Below are positions 18,019-26,697 of a stretch of DNA of 64,000 nt, in pieces. How positions within the stretch are numbered: position 1 is the first letter of the stretch; the number at the start of each line of letters is the position of its first letter. The position numbers and the translations under genes are program-made. The notes beneath the pieces were generated by a model. The model saw nothing but the letters and a program-made list of their open reading frames with translations, was not told where the DNA came from and did no database searches. This DNA comes from Clostridia bacterium (GTDB lineage: Bacteria; Bacillota; Clostridia; Oscillospirales; Acutalibacteraceae): the NCBI GenBank assembly GCA_900755895.1, contig CAAEIG010000102.1:90842-154841 (forward strand). The letters run 5' to 3'.

Positions 18019-20232
18019 TTGGCAGAAGAACAGAATGCCCTGTTGGAGCTATCCGGCTGGGTGGATCACGTGGTCTATCACAACGATAAAAACCAATATA
18101 CCGTTTTAATGCTGAACACGGACGAGGGCGAAGTGACTGTGGTCGGTGCGTTTCCCTATGTCAGTGATGGGGAAGAGCTGCACATTTTTGGAACCTGGGA
18201 TAGTCATCCCTCTTTTGGGGATCAGTTTAAGGCACAGACCTTTGAGCGTGCCCGACCTGCCACCACAGCTGCCATGTTGAAATATCTGTCCTCAGGGGCA
18301 GTGAAGGGAATTGGCAAAGCCATGGCCCAGCGCATTGTCCAAGAGTTTGGGGAATCCGCCTTGGAGGTCATGGAGAACGATCCCACCCGCCTTGCGCAGA
18401 TCAAGGGGATCACGGTGGAAAAGGCCAAGGAGATCAGCGATGAGCTCAAACGCGTTCATGGTATTCGGGAGCTGATGATGTTCCTAGGAGCCTATGGCGT
18501 CCGGCCGGAGCAGACGGTTTTGGTTTGGAAGCAATACGGCGACAGCGCCATTGCCTGTGTCCAAGAGGATCCCTATTGCCTTTGTGGAGAAGGCATTGAT
18601 ATCAGCTTTACCATTGCAGATTCTGTGGCGGAGAGCATGGAGAAACCCAGGGACGATATGGGCCGTGTCCAGGCAGGGATCCTGTATGTGCTGCGCCATA
18701 ACCTGAACAATGGCCATATCTGTCTGCCCTTGGATAAGGTGCGTGCGGCAGCCAGCCAGATTTTAGGCGTGGATCCGGAGACGGTGCAGGACGGGATCTA
18801 CACACTGTGCCAGTCCTTTGCCCTGGTGTGTGAGGAGATCGGTGACAAGGAATTCCTGTTTCTTCAAAAGCAGCACAGTACAGAGGCGTACATAGCTGCT
18901 CGTATGAAGACTATGTTGGGGATGCCTCCCCACGCAATCGGCGGAGCTCAAGAGAAAATTGCTGCCATTGAACAGGAAAAATCCATCCACTACGCAGACA
19001 AGCAAAAGGAAGCCATCTGTGCAGCTCTGGAACAGGGTATCCTTATTCTCACTGGTGGCCCCGGAACAGGTAAGACGACCACGCTAAACGCCATCATTCA
19101 CCTGCTGAAATCAGCGGGTGAGAAGGTGTTTTTGGCAGCGCCCACAGGACGGGCAGCCAAGCGTATGAGTGAGGTCACTGGAGAGGAAGCCAAGACCATC
19201 CACCGTATGCTGCAGGTGGACTGGGATGAGCAGGACAATCCAGTGTTCACTCGAAATGAGCGCAATCCCCTGGAGTGTGATTGCCTTGTAATTGACGAGC
19301 TCTCCATGGTGGACTCCTATCTTTTTGAAAGTGTGCTGCGTGCATTGCCCTTCTCCTGCCGGCTGGTTCTGGTGGGGGATGCGGACCAGTTGCCCAGTGT
19401 GGGACCCGGTAATGTGCTGGGGGACTTGATGGCATCGGGATTATTTCCCACTGTGCAGTTGAAGGAGATCTTCCGCCAATCTCAGGAAAGCCTCATTGTG
19501 ATGAGTGCTCACCGAATTGTGGAGGGGAAGATGCCGGAGTTGCGGCGTCATGACAGCGACTTTTTCTTCCTGCCTCAAACAGACCCGGAGAAAGCGGCCC
19601 AGTTGATTGTATCCCTCTGTGCCCAGCGATTGCCTAGAAGCTATGGGTATTCCAGTGTGTCGGATATTCAAGTGTTGTGCCCAGGACGAAAGGGAGAACT
19701 GGGTACCACAGAGCTAAACCCTCTGTTGCGAGAGGCCATCAATCCGCCCATGTCGGGTAAGAAAGAGGCAAAAGTGGGAGGAACCTTGTTCCGGGAGGGG
19801 GACAAGGTGATGCAGATTCGCAACGACTACAATTTATCCTGGACCCGGGATGACGATATTCCTGGGGAAGGTGTGTTCAATGGGGACATGGGTGTCATAA
19901 CGGAGATTGACCGAGTGGCAAAGGTTATCCATGTCCATATTGATGATAAGGACGTGCTCTACGAGTTTGACTGCGCCGCCAACGAGCTGGAACTGGCCTA
20001 CGCTGTGACAGTCCACAAGAGCCAGGGTAATGAGTTCCCCGCAGTGGTGATCCCGGTGTTGAAGCCAGCCAAGCAGCTTTGCTATCGGAACCTGCTCTAT
20101 ACAGGTGTGACCCGTGCCAAGCAATTGTTGATCCTGGTGGGGCAGCGAGGGGTAATTGACGCCATGATCGAAAACAATCGGAAGACCCGGCGGTATACGG
20201 GACTGAAATATTTCCTGGAAAGGGAAGCGTAA
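18019..20232 (+). CDS. recD2: ATP-dependent RecD2-type DNA helicase
   Basis: 5'-3' superfamily 1B DNA helicase of the RecD2/YrrC type, found in bacteria independent of RecBC and linked to replication-fork integrity and repair. 737 residues. The N-terminal ~190 residues hold an OB-like fold and helix-hairpin-helix repeats; Walker A GGPGTGKTT is at about 346-354, the DEAD-like box DELSMVD near 425, and motif VI region VTHVKSQGNE-like (VHKSQGNEF) near 666, with TGVTRAK near 700. The start is TTG at 18019 with GGTGG upstream; no in-frame ATG gives a complete N-terminus. It follows the 112-residue membrane protein by 20 nt. Confidence 0.95.
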   Translation: MAEEQNALLELSGWVDHVVYHNDKNQYTVLMLNTDEGEVTVVGAFPYVSDGEELHIFGTWDSHPSFGDQFKAQTFERARPATTAAMLKYLSSGAVKGIGKAMAQRIVQEFGESALEVMENDPTRLAQIKGITVEKAKEISDELKRVHGIRELMMFLGAYGVRPEQTVLVWKQYGDSAIACVQEDPYCLCGEGIDISFTIADSVAESMEKPRDDMGRVQAGILYVLRHNLNNGHICLPLDKVRAAASQILGVDPETVQDGIYTLCQSFALVCEEIGDKEFLFLQKQHSTEAYIAARMKTMLGMPPHAIGGAQEKIAAIEQEKSIHYADKQKEAICAALEQGILILTGGPGTGKTTTLNAIIHLLKSAGEKVFLAAPTGRAAKRMSEVTGEEAKTIHRMLQVDWDEQDNPVFTRNERNPLECDCLVIDELSMVDSYLFESVLRALPFSCRLVLVGDADQLPSVGPGNVLGDLMASGLFPTVQLKEIFRQSQESLIVMSAHRIVEGKMPELRRHDSDFFFLPQTDPEKAAQLIVSLCAQRLPRSYGYSSVSDIQVLCPGRKGELGTTELNPLLREAINPPMSGKKEAKVGGTLFREGDKVMQIRNDYNLSWTRDDDIPGEGVFNGDMGVITEIDRVAKVIHVHIDDKDVLYEFDCAANELELAYAVTVHKSQGNEFPAVVIPVLKPAKQLCYRNLLYTGVTRAKQLLILVGQRGVIDAMIENNRKTRRYTGLKYFLEREA

Positions 20233-20262
20233 AAAGCCCCTTTTTGGAAAGGGGGAAGTTTC

Positions 20263-20970
20263 TTGATAAAAGCAGTGGTGTTTGACGGGTATGGAACCCT
20301 CTTTGATACAGGGACGGGTTCCGTGGATGCCGTCCGGGATATTTTGCTTTTAAACGGGCATCCGGAGCTTTCCCCAGAGAGCTTTTACAGCGAATGGAAG
20401 GTGTTACACCAATTCCATATGGATCACTTACCGGAGTTCCGCAACGAAAGGGAGATCTACGCTTTGGACCTGGAGGAGCTGTACCGGAGGTACGGCTTTT
20501 CCAGAGATCCCAGAAGTGATGTCCAGGTGATGCTCCGTATCCAGGGAAAGCGCAGGATTTTTCCCGAGGTTCCCAAGGCGCTGAAAAGTTTGGAGAGCCG
20601 GTTCCTTTTAGCGGTGGGATCCACCACGGATACGGCTCCCTTGTTGGAGGATTTGCAGCGAGGCAAACTTTCTTTTGCATCGTCTCGTATTTTCACTTCG
20701 GAGTCCTTGCAGGTTTATAAACCCAAGAGAGCCTTTTATGAGGCCATACTGGAAAGTTTGAGGGTAGCTCCTGGGGAGACGCTGTTTGTTGGGGATTCCC
20801 TGGTAAATGATATTCAAGGCCCCCAGAGCGTGGGAATGAGGACCTGTTGGATCAATCGGAAAGGGAAGGCGACAGGGGACATTCACCCGGACTATCAGCT
20901 GGAAACTTTGGAAGGACTACCCGCTCTTGTTTTGAATCTTACAAACGGAAGAACCCCCGCTGCAGGATAA
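20263..20970 (+). CDS. HAD-family hydrolase with haloacid-dehalogenase-type motif I
   Basis: A 235-residue HAD-superfamily protein. Motif I is FDGYGT: the nucleophile Asp8 is present but the usual +2 Asp of phosphatases is Tyr10, as in L-2-haloacid dehalogenases. Motif II is GSTT (near 123), motif III a Lys at about 153 (KPKRAFYE) and motif IV GDSLVNDI near 182, so the remaining active site looks intact. The start is TTG at 20263 behind GGGGGAAG. That ribosome-binding site is also the 3' arm of a small hairpin (CCCCTTT/AAAGGGG, 20237-20254). It probably hydrolyses a small phosphorylated or halogenated metabolite; substrate unknown. Confidence 0.85.
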   Translation: MIKAVVFDGYGTLFDTGTGSVDAVRDILLLNGHPELSPESFYSEWKVLHQFHMDHLPEFRNEREIYALDLEELYRRYGFSRDPRSDVQVMLRIQGKRRIFPEVPKALKSLESRFLLAVGSTTDTAPLLEDLQRGKLSFASSRIFTSESLQVYKPKRAFYEAILESLRVAPGETLFVGDSLVNDIQGPQSVGMRTCWINRKGKATGDIHPDYQLETLEGLPALVLNLTNGRTPAAG

Positions 20971-20998
20971 TTCTCCCTTGGCAGCGGGGGGTTCTTAT
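20951..20998. terminator. Bidirectional terminator between convergent genes
   Basis: GAACCCCCGCTGC (20951-20963) pairs with GCAGCGGGGGGTTC (20981-20994). The stem overlaps the last codons of the HAD gene and serves the + strand gene and the convergent acetyltransferase on the - strand. Confidence 0.85.
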
Positions 20999-21552
20999 TT
21001 TAGAAATTTAGCCATGACATAGAGGTCCCGGTAAGTACCATCGGACATTTTCGCCTCACGGTGAAGGGTCCCCTCTACCACAAAACCCTGGCTCAAATAG
21101 AGCGAGATGGCGGAGGTATTTAGCGTGTCCACATCAAGACAGAGCTTCTCAATACCTTGGGCGCGGCACCAGTTCTCCTGAATTTGCAGCATCCTTCTGG
21201 CGAGCCCTTGCCGCTGGAAGTCTTTGCGCACGGAAATACCAAGAGTTGCCCGGTGGCAATAGCGGTTCCGCTCAGTGGAGTAGCGGCAGTTGCAGCTTCC
21301 TGCCATTTGGCCGTCCTCAGCCTGCACCAGAAGAGAGAGGTGGGTGGTGGAATCCACTAGGCTCTGGAGCAGTTCCGTTTCATGCTCCAAGGTAGTTTTT
21401 GCGGCAAACTCTCCAGGTTCCATGGAGAGAAAGGTGGATTCCTCATTTACCAGGCTCATATAGCGAATCACTTCCGCAGCATCATCGCCTGTAGCGTTTC
21501 GAATGGTGAATTTTTGTGTTTTTCCTTGATAAAGTTCCTCGTAACGTGCCAT
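20995..21552 (-). CDS. GNAT N-acetyltransferase (tandem paralogue 1)
   Basis: A 185-residue GCN5-related acetyltransferase. The acetyl-CoA loop is visible as VRKDFQRQGLARRML (R-x-x-G-x-A), followed by LYLSQGFVVEGTLHREA, the typical motif B ending. Upstream in the protein, FTIRNATGDDAAEVIRYM and ESTFLSMEPGEF are shared almost word for word with the neighbouring acetyltransferase, so the two arose by duplication. The start MARYEELYQGK is supported by GGAGG about 8 nt upstream and by alignment with the paralogue; an in-frame ATG five codons earlier overlaps that site. Substrate unknown; members of this group acetylate small amines, antibiotics or protein N-termini. Confidence 0.88.
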   Translation of the reverse strand: MARYEELYQGKTQKFTIRNATGDDAAEVIRYMSLVNEESTFLSMEPGEFAAKTTLEHETELLQSLVDSTTHLSLLVQAEDGQMAGSCNCRYSTERNRYCHRATLGISVRKDFQRQGLARRMLQIQENWCRAQGIEKLCLDVDTLNTSAISLYLSQGFVVEGTLHREAKMSDGTYRDLYVMAKFLK

Positions 21553-21604
21553 CCTTCTGCCTCCCATGTCGTAAAAAATACAGGTTCTGTACCAGCTCTT
21601 GAGT

Positions 21605-22162
21605 TTATTGGAGGAGTTTTCCCATCACATAAAGATGTCGATAGGAACCATTTGCCATCTTTATTTGATTCAAAAGGGTTCCTTCCACAGTGAAGCCTTG
21701 ACGAAGATAAAGCCCTATGGCAGGCAAGTTGGCAGTGTCCACTTCTAGGCAAAGTTTTTCCACTCCCTGGCTTTTGGCCCATGCCTCTTGGACCTCCATG
21801 AGGCGTCTGCCAAGTCCTTGGCGCCAGTAGTCTTTTCTCACAGAGATATCTAACACGGCTGTATGACGGAGACGCTGTCGATCTCCAGGGTATTCGCACC
21901 GACAATTTCCTGCGATTTCTCCGGTCTCGCTGATCGCAATGAGGAGTTGGCGATCTTGGCTTTGAGCGATGGAATCCAAGTAGATTTGTTCCTTCTCCAC
22001 GGGGTAGCTTCGTTCAAACTCTCCGGGTTCCATGCTTAAGAAGGTGGTTTCCTGATTCACTTGGATCATATAGGAAATCAGGACCTGTGCGTCACTGCCT
22101 GTGGCGTTTCGAATGATGAATGTTTGGCTTTTTCCCTGAAAGATCTCTTCATAATGAGCCAT
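21605..22162 (-). CDS. GNAT N-acetyltransferase (tandem paralogue 2)
   Basis: Also 185 residues and co-linear with the adjacent paralogue throughout (YEEIFQGKSQ, IIRNATGSDA, TTFLSMEPGEF, VRKDYWRQGLGRRLMEVQ, LCLEVDTANLPAIGLYLRQGF). The R-x-x-G-x-G acetyl-CoA binding loop is intact. The start MAHYEE has AAGGAGG nicely spaced upstream; 20 further in-frame codons upstream overlap the promoter and are rejected. It is the promoter-proximal gene of the pair, with 52 nt between it and paralogue 1, so both are likely on one transcript. Substrate unknown. Confidence 0.88.
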   Translation of the reverse strand: MAHYEEIFQGKSQTFIIRNATGSDAQVLISYMIQVNQETTFLSMEPGEFERSYPVEKEQIYLDSIAQSQDRQLLIAISETGEIAGNCRCEYPGDRQRLRHTAVLDISVRKDYWRQGLGRRLMEVQEAWAKSQGVEKLCLEVDTANLPAIGLYLRQGFTVEGTLLNQIKMANGSYRHLYVMGKLLQ

Positions 22163-22193
22163 GGTTTTGACCTCCTTCATAAGTTTGTCAAAA

Positions 22194-22222
22194 AGTATAG
22201 CATAGGCAGGGGAGAAACACAA
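22194..22222 (-). promoter_or_regulatory. Promoter of the tandem acetyltransferases
   Basis: Reading the - strand: TTGTGT, 17-bp spacer, TATACT preceded by TGC. Its -35 lies only 18 bp from the -35 of the divergent mreB promoter. Confidence 0.75.
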
Positions 22223-22240
22223 GGAAATCCTTTCCCAAGG

Positions 22241-22269
22241 TTGAAAAAAACAGTCTGTTGTATTATAAT
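22241..22269 (+). promoter_or_regulatory. Promoter of the MreB-family gene
   Basis: TTGAAA (22241-22246), 17-bp spacer, TATAAT (22264-22269). Confidence 0.8.
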
Positions 22270-22332
22270 AAAAAAGAATAGCGGTTTTCGAACTGAATTC
22301 TGGGAATTTGTGCGTAAGGATGATTGATAAGG

Positions 22333-23358
22333 ATGATAGGAACCGATATCGCCATTGATCTGGGGACCTCCCGGTTCAAAATATATTTGGACGGCAAAGG
22401 AATTGTCGTCAGCGAACCCTCCATTATAGCCGTGGACAACCTGACCGACGAGGTTATCGCCATTGGAGGGGACGCCTATGACATGCTGGGCCGCACCTCA
22501 GAGCGGATCACCGTATCCCGTCCCTTGAGCAACGGCGTGATCTCCGATTTTTCCATGGCGGAACAGCTCATCAGCTACTACTTAAAGCAGATTGCTCCCA
22601 GCCGGGTGTTTATGCCCCGGGTGGTGGTCAGTGTTCCCTGTAATGTGACTGAGGTGGAGAAGAGAGCTGTGGTGGAAGCCATTACAGCCGCAGGTGTCCG
22701 CAAGGTCTGCCTGATTGAGGAGCCGGTAGCCGCAGCTATTGGCGCTGGCGTGGATATCGCGGTACCCCATGGCACTATGATTGTGGATATTGGTGAGGGA
22801 GCCACGGATATGGCAGTCATCTCACTAAATGGCATTGCTGTAGCAAACTCTTGTAATATTGCTGGTGCGGATTTCAATGATGCCATCATCAAGTATGTCC
22901 GCAAGAAGTACAACCTTTTGATTGGGGATCGCACCGCTGAGGAAGCCAAGATCGCCATTGGCTGTGCTTATCCCCGTAAGAAGCTGCTTCGCTACACGCT
23001 GAAGGGGCGCAACGCCATGTCCGGTTTGCCTGAGACCACGGAGATGAACTCTGACGAGATGATTGAGGCATTGATTGAGCCCGCCATCTCCATTATCCGC
23101 ACAGTTCAGGCCACGTTGGAGCAAACTCCTCCGGAGCTGCTGGCGGATATCTTCACCGATGGCATTTATTTGACAGGTGGTTCCGCAAACCTATACGGCT
23201 TCGCCACCCTGCTCTCCAAAAAGACGAAGATCCCCGTGGTTACCTTTGAAAACCCGGAGAACTGCGTGGTGCTGGGGGCGGGGAAGGCGATCAAGTATAT
23301 TGATAAGATCGACGGCCGCGCCCACGGGAAGCTGAATCCTTTGGTGGCTTATTCTTAA
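22333..23358 (+). CDS. mreB: MreB/Mbl-family bacterial actin
   Basis: Actin-like ATPase that organises lateral cell-wall synthesis. 341 residues with the actin-fold motifs: phosphate-1 DLGTSRFKIY near residue 10, phosphate-2 VDIGEGATDMAVI near 155, and adenosine motif LTGGSANLYGF near 285. Phosphate-1 reads DLGTSRFK rather than the common DLGTANT, so this is a divergent family member, perhaps an Mbl- or MreBH-like paralogue. ATG 22333 is preferred: AAGGA lies 12 nt upstream, whereas a TTG at 22324 is only 3 nt from it. mreC, mreD and rodA are not adjacent; the gene stands alone between its own promoter and terminator. Family call secure, paralogue identity not. Confidence 0.9.
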   Translation: MIGTDIAIDLGTSRFKIYLDGKGIVVSEPSIIAVDNLTDEVIAIGGDAYDMLGRTSERITVSRPLSNGVISDFSMAEQLISYYLKQIAPSRVFMPRVVVSVPCNVTEVEKRAVVEAITAAGVRKVCLIEEPVAAAIGAGVDIAVPHGTMIVDIGEGATDMAVISLNGIAVANSCNIAGADFNDAIIKYVRKKYNLLIGDRTAEEAKIAIGCAYPRKKLLRYTLKGRNAMSGLPETTEMNSDEMIEALIEPAISIIRTVQATLEQTPPELLADIFTDGIYLTGGSANLYGFATLLSKKTKIPVVTFENPENCVVLGAGKAIKYIDKIDGRAHGKLNPLVAYS

Positions 23359-23381
23359 ATAATTAAAGCTTGCAAAAAAGA

Positions 23382-23410
23382 ACGGACTGGAATTTCCAGT
23401 CCGTTTTTTG
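23382..23410. terminator. Terminator between mreB and the convergent HAD gene
   Basis: ACGGACTGG (23382-23390) pairs with CCAGTCCGT (23396-23404) around AATTT; T tract downstream and A tract upstream allow function in both directions. Confidence 0.92.
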
Positions 23411-23428
23411 CGTCTCTATTCCGTAGGA

Positions 23429-24235
23429 TCAGTCCTTGAGCTGGGACTCTTTCAAAATTCCAAAGTGGAGCAAGGCGTTCTTCACACCATCTTGATTCAC
23501 CGAGGTGGTGACGTAGTCCGCAGCAGCTTTTGCCTCGTCCACGCCATTGCCCATAGCAACCCCGATGCCGGCCCAGCTCAACATTTTCGCGTCGTTGGGA
23601 CCGTCACCAAAGACCATAATCTCCTCCTGCTTCCAGCCGTAGTGGGCGGCTACTGCGGCAATGCCCACTTCTTTTCCACCTTTGTCGGGGATGATATCTG
23701 CGATACCATGACCAGATCCCGTAATGTCAATGTGGTGCAAAGGAGACAGTCGTTTGTATTCCTCAGGCAGTATGTACGCCAGGAACTGGAGCACTGGGTG
23801 AGTGTCCAACCGGGCAATGTCATAGGGCCCAGGGGCGGGAAGTCCGGCCCAGGCGAAGTGATCTCGAATTACTGGGGAATCCTGCACGTAGAAGCACTGG
23901 TCCTCTTCAATAATCAAACAGGGGAAGGGGGCCGGGTCTTTGTCAATCATTGCGATCAGAGTGCGAATGTCCTCCGGGTCGTGGGCCATACGATGAAGTA
24001 CATTGCCTTCCCGGTCAGCGGCCAGCTGACCGTTTAAGGTGATGTATCCGTCAAAGTGAAAGTAATCCTCCATAAAAGCGGTCATGGCCGGAAAGCGTCC
24101 AGTGGCCACAAAAACTCGAATGCCCTGATTATGCAAAGCGTGAAGACACGCACGGGTGGAAGATGGCATGGTGGTGCCGTTCTCTCCATGGTGCAAAAGT
24201 GTGCCGTCAACATCAAAGAAAATGGCTTTTACCAT
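23429..24235 (-). CDS. Cof-type HAD phosphatase
   Basis: A 268-residue member of the Cof/HAD-IIB phosphatases, which dephosphorylate sugar phosphates, flavin precursors and similar metabolites. Motif I is the intact FDVDGTLL at the N-terminus, motif II ATGR near residue 45, the Lys motif lies in DKGGKEVGI, and motif IV is GDGPNDAKML, all hallmarks of this subfamily; the C2-type cap lies between motif II and the Lys. The start MVKAIFFDVDG is set by GGGAG about 7 nt upstream; earlier in-frame codons run into murC. It begins 16 nt after the murC stop codon, so both are one operon. Confidence 0.92.
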   Translation of the reverse strand: MVKAIFFDVDGTLLHHGENGTTMPSSTRACLHALHNQGIRVFVATGRFPAMTAFMEDYFHFDGYITLNGQLAADREGNVLHRMAHDPEDIRTLIAMIDKDPAPFPCLIIEEDQCFYVQDSPVIRDHFAWAGLPAPGPYDIARLDTHPVLQFLAYILPEEYKRLSPLHHIDITGSGHGIADIIPDKGGKEVGIAAVAAHYGWKQEEIMVFGDGPNDAKMLSWAGIGVAMGNGVDEAKAAADYVTTSVNQDGVKNALLHFGILKESQLKD

Positions 24236-24251
24236 GGCTCGCTCCCTTCTT

Positions 24252-25631
24252 TTACTGCTCTCGATCCTGATATTTTTCCACAATCAAATTGGCGCACTTA
24301 TAGATATCTCCGCCGCCCAAAGTGAGGATCAAATCTCCTGGTTGCGCCATTTCCATCACGTAGTCCGCGATTTTCTCAAAGCTGTCAAACCAGACGCTGC
24401 CGGGAACCTTAGCCGCCAGATCGCTGGTGTGGATGCCATAGGTGTTGGTTTCGCGCACAGCTAAAATTTCCGTCATCACCAGGTGATCGGGGATGGACAG
24501 AGCCTTGGCAAAATCATCCAGCAGGTTGTAAGTTCTGGAGTAGGTGTGAGGCTGAAAAACAGCCCATACTTGGCGGTATCCCATACGCATCGCAGAGGTG
24601 AGCACCGCATGAAGCTCGGTGGGATGATGGGCAAAATCATCTGCCACGGTGACGCCTTCAAATTTTCCCAGCACTTCAAAGCGCCGGTGTACCCCGGAGA
24701 ACCGTCCCAGGGACTGGCAAATCTTTTCGGGATCCACCCCGAGGCTGTGTGCAGTGGCAGCAGCGGCCAGAGCGTTCATCATGTTGTGCTCGCCCGGTAC
24801 GATCAAATTCACACGACCCAATTTTTCTCCCCGATAGGTCAGGGTGAAATCTTCACAGGCTGTGTCCTCCTCGTTCATTTCCGTGGGGTAGTAATCGTTG
24901 GTATCGCTCATGCCAAAGGTGACGACCTTAGCGTGGGTCAGGCCTTGGACGCTTTTCATGGCATTGGCATTGTCGCCATTGACCACCAACAGCTGAGAAG
25001 TCTGTTCGGCAAACTGATGGAAGGACTTGATGATGTTATCCAGTGTTTTGAAGTAGTCCAAGTGGTCAGCATCAATGTTCAAAATGACAGAGACCGCCGG
25101 ATGCAGCTGTAGGAAGGTGTCCACATACTCGCACGCTTCCACTACAATAGTCTCGCTTTTGCCAATGCGGGAGTTGGCGCCCAACATGGGAAGCTTTCCT
25201 CCGATGATAGCGCTGGGATCCATCCCACCGTCGATGAGCACTTCGGTGAGCATGGCAGTGGTGGTAGTTTTGCCGTGAGTTCCGGAGACAGCTACCGGCC
25301 GCTTAAATTTCTTGGTTAGGCAACCCAGCATGACAGAGCGCTCCAGAGTGGGGATGCCCCGTTCCCGAGCAGCGACCAGCTCAGGGTTATCGCTTTTGCA
25401 GGCGGCGGTGTATACCACGCATTCTGCGTCGCCGATATTTTCGCTTTTATGGCCCATGAAAACAGGAATCCCATAACCTTTGATGCGATCCAAGGTGTCG
25501 GACTCGTTGATGTCGGATCCAGTGAGCTCATAGCCCTTGTGATGAAGGATCTCCGCCATGGGGCACATGCCGGAGCCGCCAATACCTACAAAGTGCAGTT
25601 TCTTGACGTGATCCAAAATAGTATCGCTCAT
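24252..25631 (-). CDS. murC: UDP-N-acetylmuramate--L-alanine ligase
   Basis: Adds L-alanine to UDP-MurNAc, the first step of the peptidoglycan stem peptide; cytosolic. 459 residues, usual length. Visible motifs: FVGIGGSGM at 14-22 (UDP-binding Rossmann loop), P-loop GTHGKTTT near 117-124, NIDADHLDYF near 205 and DDFAHHPTE near 335, which is the MurC/Mpl signature. MSDTILDHVKK is chosen as the start because AAGGAGAG lies 9 nt upstream; 13 earlier in-frame codons cross that site. Other mur genes are not next to it; its operon partner is the Cof-type phosphatase downstream. Confidence 0.96.
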   Translation of the reverse strand: MSDTILDHVKKLHFVGIGGSGMCPMAEILHHKGYELTGSDINESDTLDRIKGYGIPVFMGHKSENIGDAECVVYTAACKSDNPELVAARERGIPTLERSVMLGCLTKKFKRPVAVSGTHGKTTTTAMLTEVLIDGGMDPSAIIGGKLPMLGANSRIGKSETIVVEACEYVDTFLQLHPAVSVILNIDADHLDYFKTLDNIIKSFHQFAEQTSQLLVVNGDNANAMKSVQGLTHAKVVTFGMSDTNDYYPTEMNEEDTACEDFTLTYRGEKLGRVNLIVPGEHNMMNALAAAATAHSLGVDPEKICQSLGRFSGVHRRFEVLGKFEGVTVADDFAHHPTELHAVLTSAMRMGYRQVWAVFQPHTYSRTYNLLDDFAKALSIPDHLVMTEILAVRETNTYGIHTSDLAAKVPGSVWFDSFEKIADYVMEMAQPGDLILTLGGGDIYKCANLIVEKYQDREQ

Positions 25632-25680
25632 AAATCTTCTCTCTCCTTGGTGAGATTTTGATTTTCCCATAATTAATCAT

Positions 25681-25709
25681 ATTATATGGCAAAATGACCG
25701 GAAAATAAA
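25681..25709 (-). promoter_or_regulatory. Probable promoter of murC operon
   Basis: Perfect TATAAT on the - strand (25681-25686) with a weak TTTATT 17 bp upstream. Confidence 0.5.
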
Positions 25710-25779
25710 GTCTAAATTTGAAAAATACGCCTTTTCAAGTGGGAAATGCTGTCTTGGGCTTTCTAGCCGTGACCGTCTC

Positions 25780-25807
25780 ACCAATTTCAGCCTCTTGCCA
25801 TACTATG
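25780..25807 (+). promoter_or_regulatory. Sigma-K-like promoter of dpaAB
   Basis: AC at 25780-25781, 17 bp, then CATACTATG at 25799-25807, close to the sigma-K pattern AC-N16/17-CATAnnnTA. In B. subtilis the homologous spoVF operon is read by sigma-K in the mother cell. No good sigma-A promoter was found here. The predicted start leaves a 29-nt leader. Confidence 0.5.
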
Positions 25808-25839
25808 GAAAAGAACGGCAGGGAAGGGGATAGCATCTT

Positions 25840-26697
25840 ATGATAACATGGGGGATTCTTGGCGGAGACCGGCGTCAGCTGTACTTAGCTCGCTCACTTC
25901 GGGAGGATGGCAGCACTGTGTTTCTTCACGGTTTGGAGGAATTGGAGGGCGCCCAGGAGTTCCCTTGGTTGTCTTTTGAGGAGCTCTGTGATCGCAGCCA
26001 AGGAATTCTTTTGCCACTGCCCGCCACCAGGGATGGCAAAGTGCTCAATGCCCCCTATGGAAGGGAACCCATTCCTTTGACCGATACCTTTGCGGAAAAA
26101 CTGAGGTGCCATACGGTTCTTGGAGGAATGGTGGAGAAACTGCGCCAGTCCTCCCCCCTGTGGGAGTCCGCAGACCTGATGGATTATTTCCAGCGGGAAG
26201 AGCTGACAATCGGCAATGCCTTCCTGACTGCAGAGGCAGCCCTTGCCCTAGCAATTGAAAATTGGCCTGGAGGGCTGGCCGGTTCCCATTGTTTGGTGAC
26301 TGGATTTGGACGCATTGGGAAAGCGCTGTGTCCCGGGCTTCGATCTTTGGGAGCCTGGGTGGACTGTGCTGCCCGCAAGCCAAAGGATTTGGCTGGGATC
26401 AAAGCCTTGGGATGCCAAGCGTTAACGTATTCCCAAATATCCCGTTCTTATGATTTGATTTTCAATACTGTTCCGGCCCCTGTGCTGGGTGAGGAAATCT
26501 TACACCGTCAGAGCAGTGAGACGCTTTTGATGGAATTGGCCAGTGCTCCGGGAGGAATCGACCGGGATGCCACCCAGCGCTGCGGACTTCATGTGCTGGA
26601 TGCTCCGTCCCTACCGGGGCGGTTTTCCCCCAAGGCCTCGGGGGAACTGATCAAAGAGGCTGTGTACCATATCTTGGATGAAAGGCGGATGTCCTGA
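25840..26697 (+). CDS. dpaA: Dipicolinate synthase subunit A
   Basis: Mother-cell enzyme that, with DpaB, converts the lysine-pathway intermediate 4-hydroxy-tetrahydrodipicolinate to dipicolinic acid, the spore-core solute. 285 residues. The N-terminal ~120 residues correspond to the DpaA-specific domain (WGILGGDRRQLYLARSL), and the second half is an NAD(P)-binding Rossmann domain with VTGFGRIGKAL near residue 155. GGGAAGGGG lies 10 nt upstream of the ATG. The stop codon shares one base with the dpaB start, so the subunits are translationally coupled. Strong evidence that the organism makes endospores. Confidence 0.95.
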   Translation: MITWGILGGDRRQLYLARSLREDGSTVFLHGLEELEGAQEFPWLSFEELCDRSQGILLPLPATRDGKVLNAPYGREPIPLTDTFAEKLRCHTVLGGMVEKLRQSSPLWESADLMDYFQREELTIGNAFLTAEAALALAIENWPGGLAGSHCLVTGFGRIGKALCPGLRSLGAWVDCAARKPKDLAGIKALGCQALTYSQISRSYDLIFNTVPAPVLGEEILHRQSSETLLMELASAPGGIDRDATQRCGLHVLDAPSLPGRFSPKASGELIKEAVYHILDERRMS

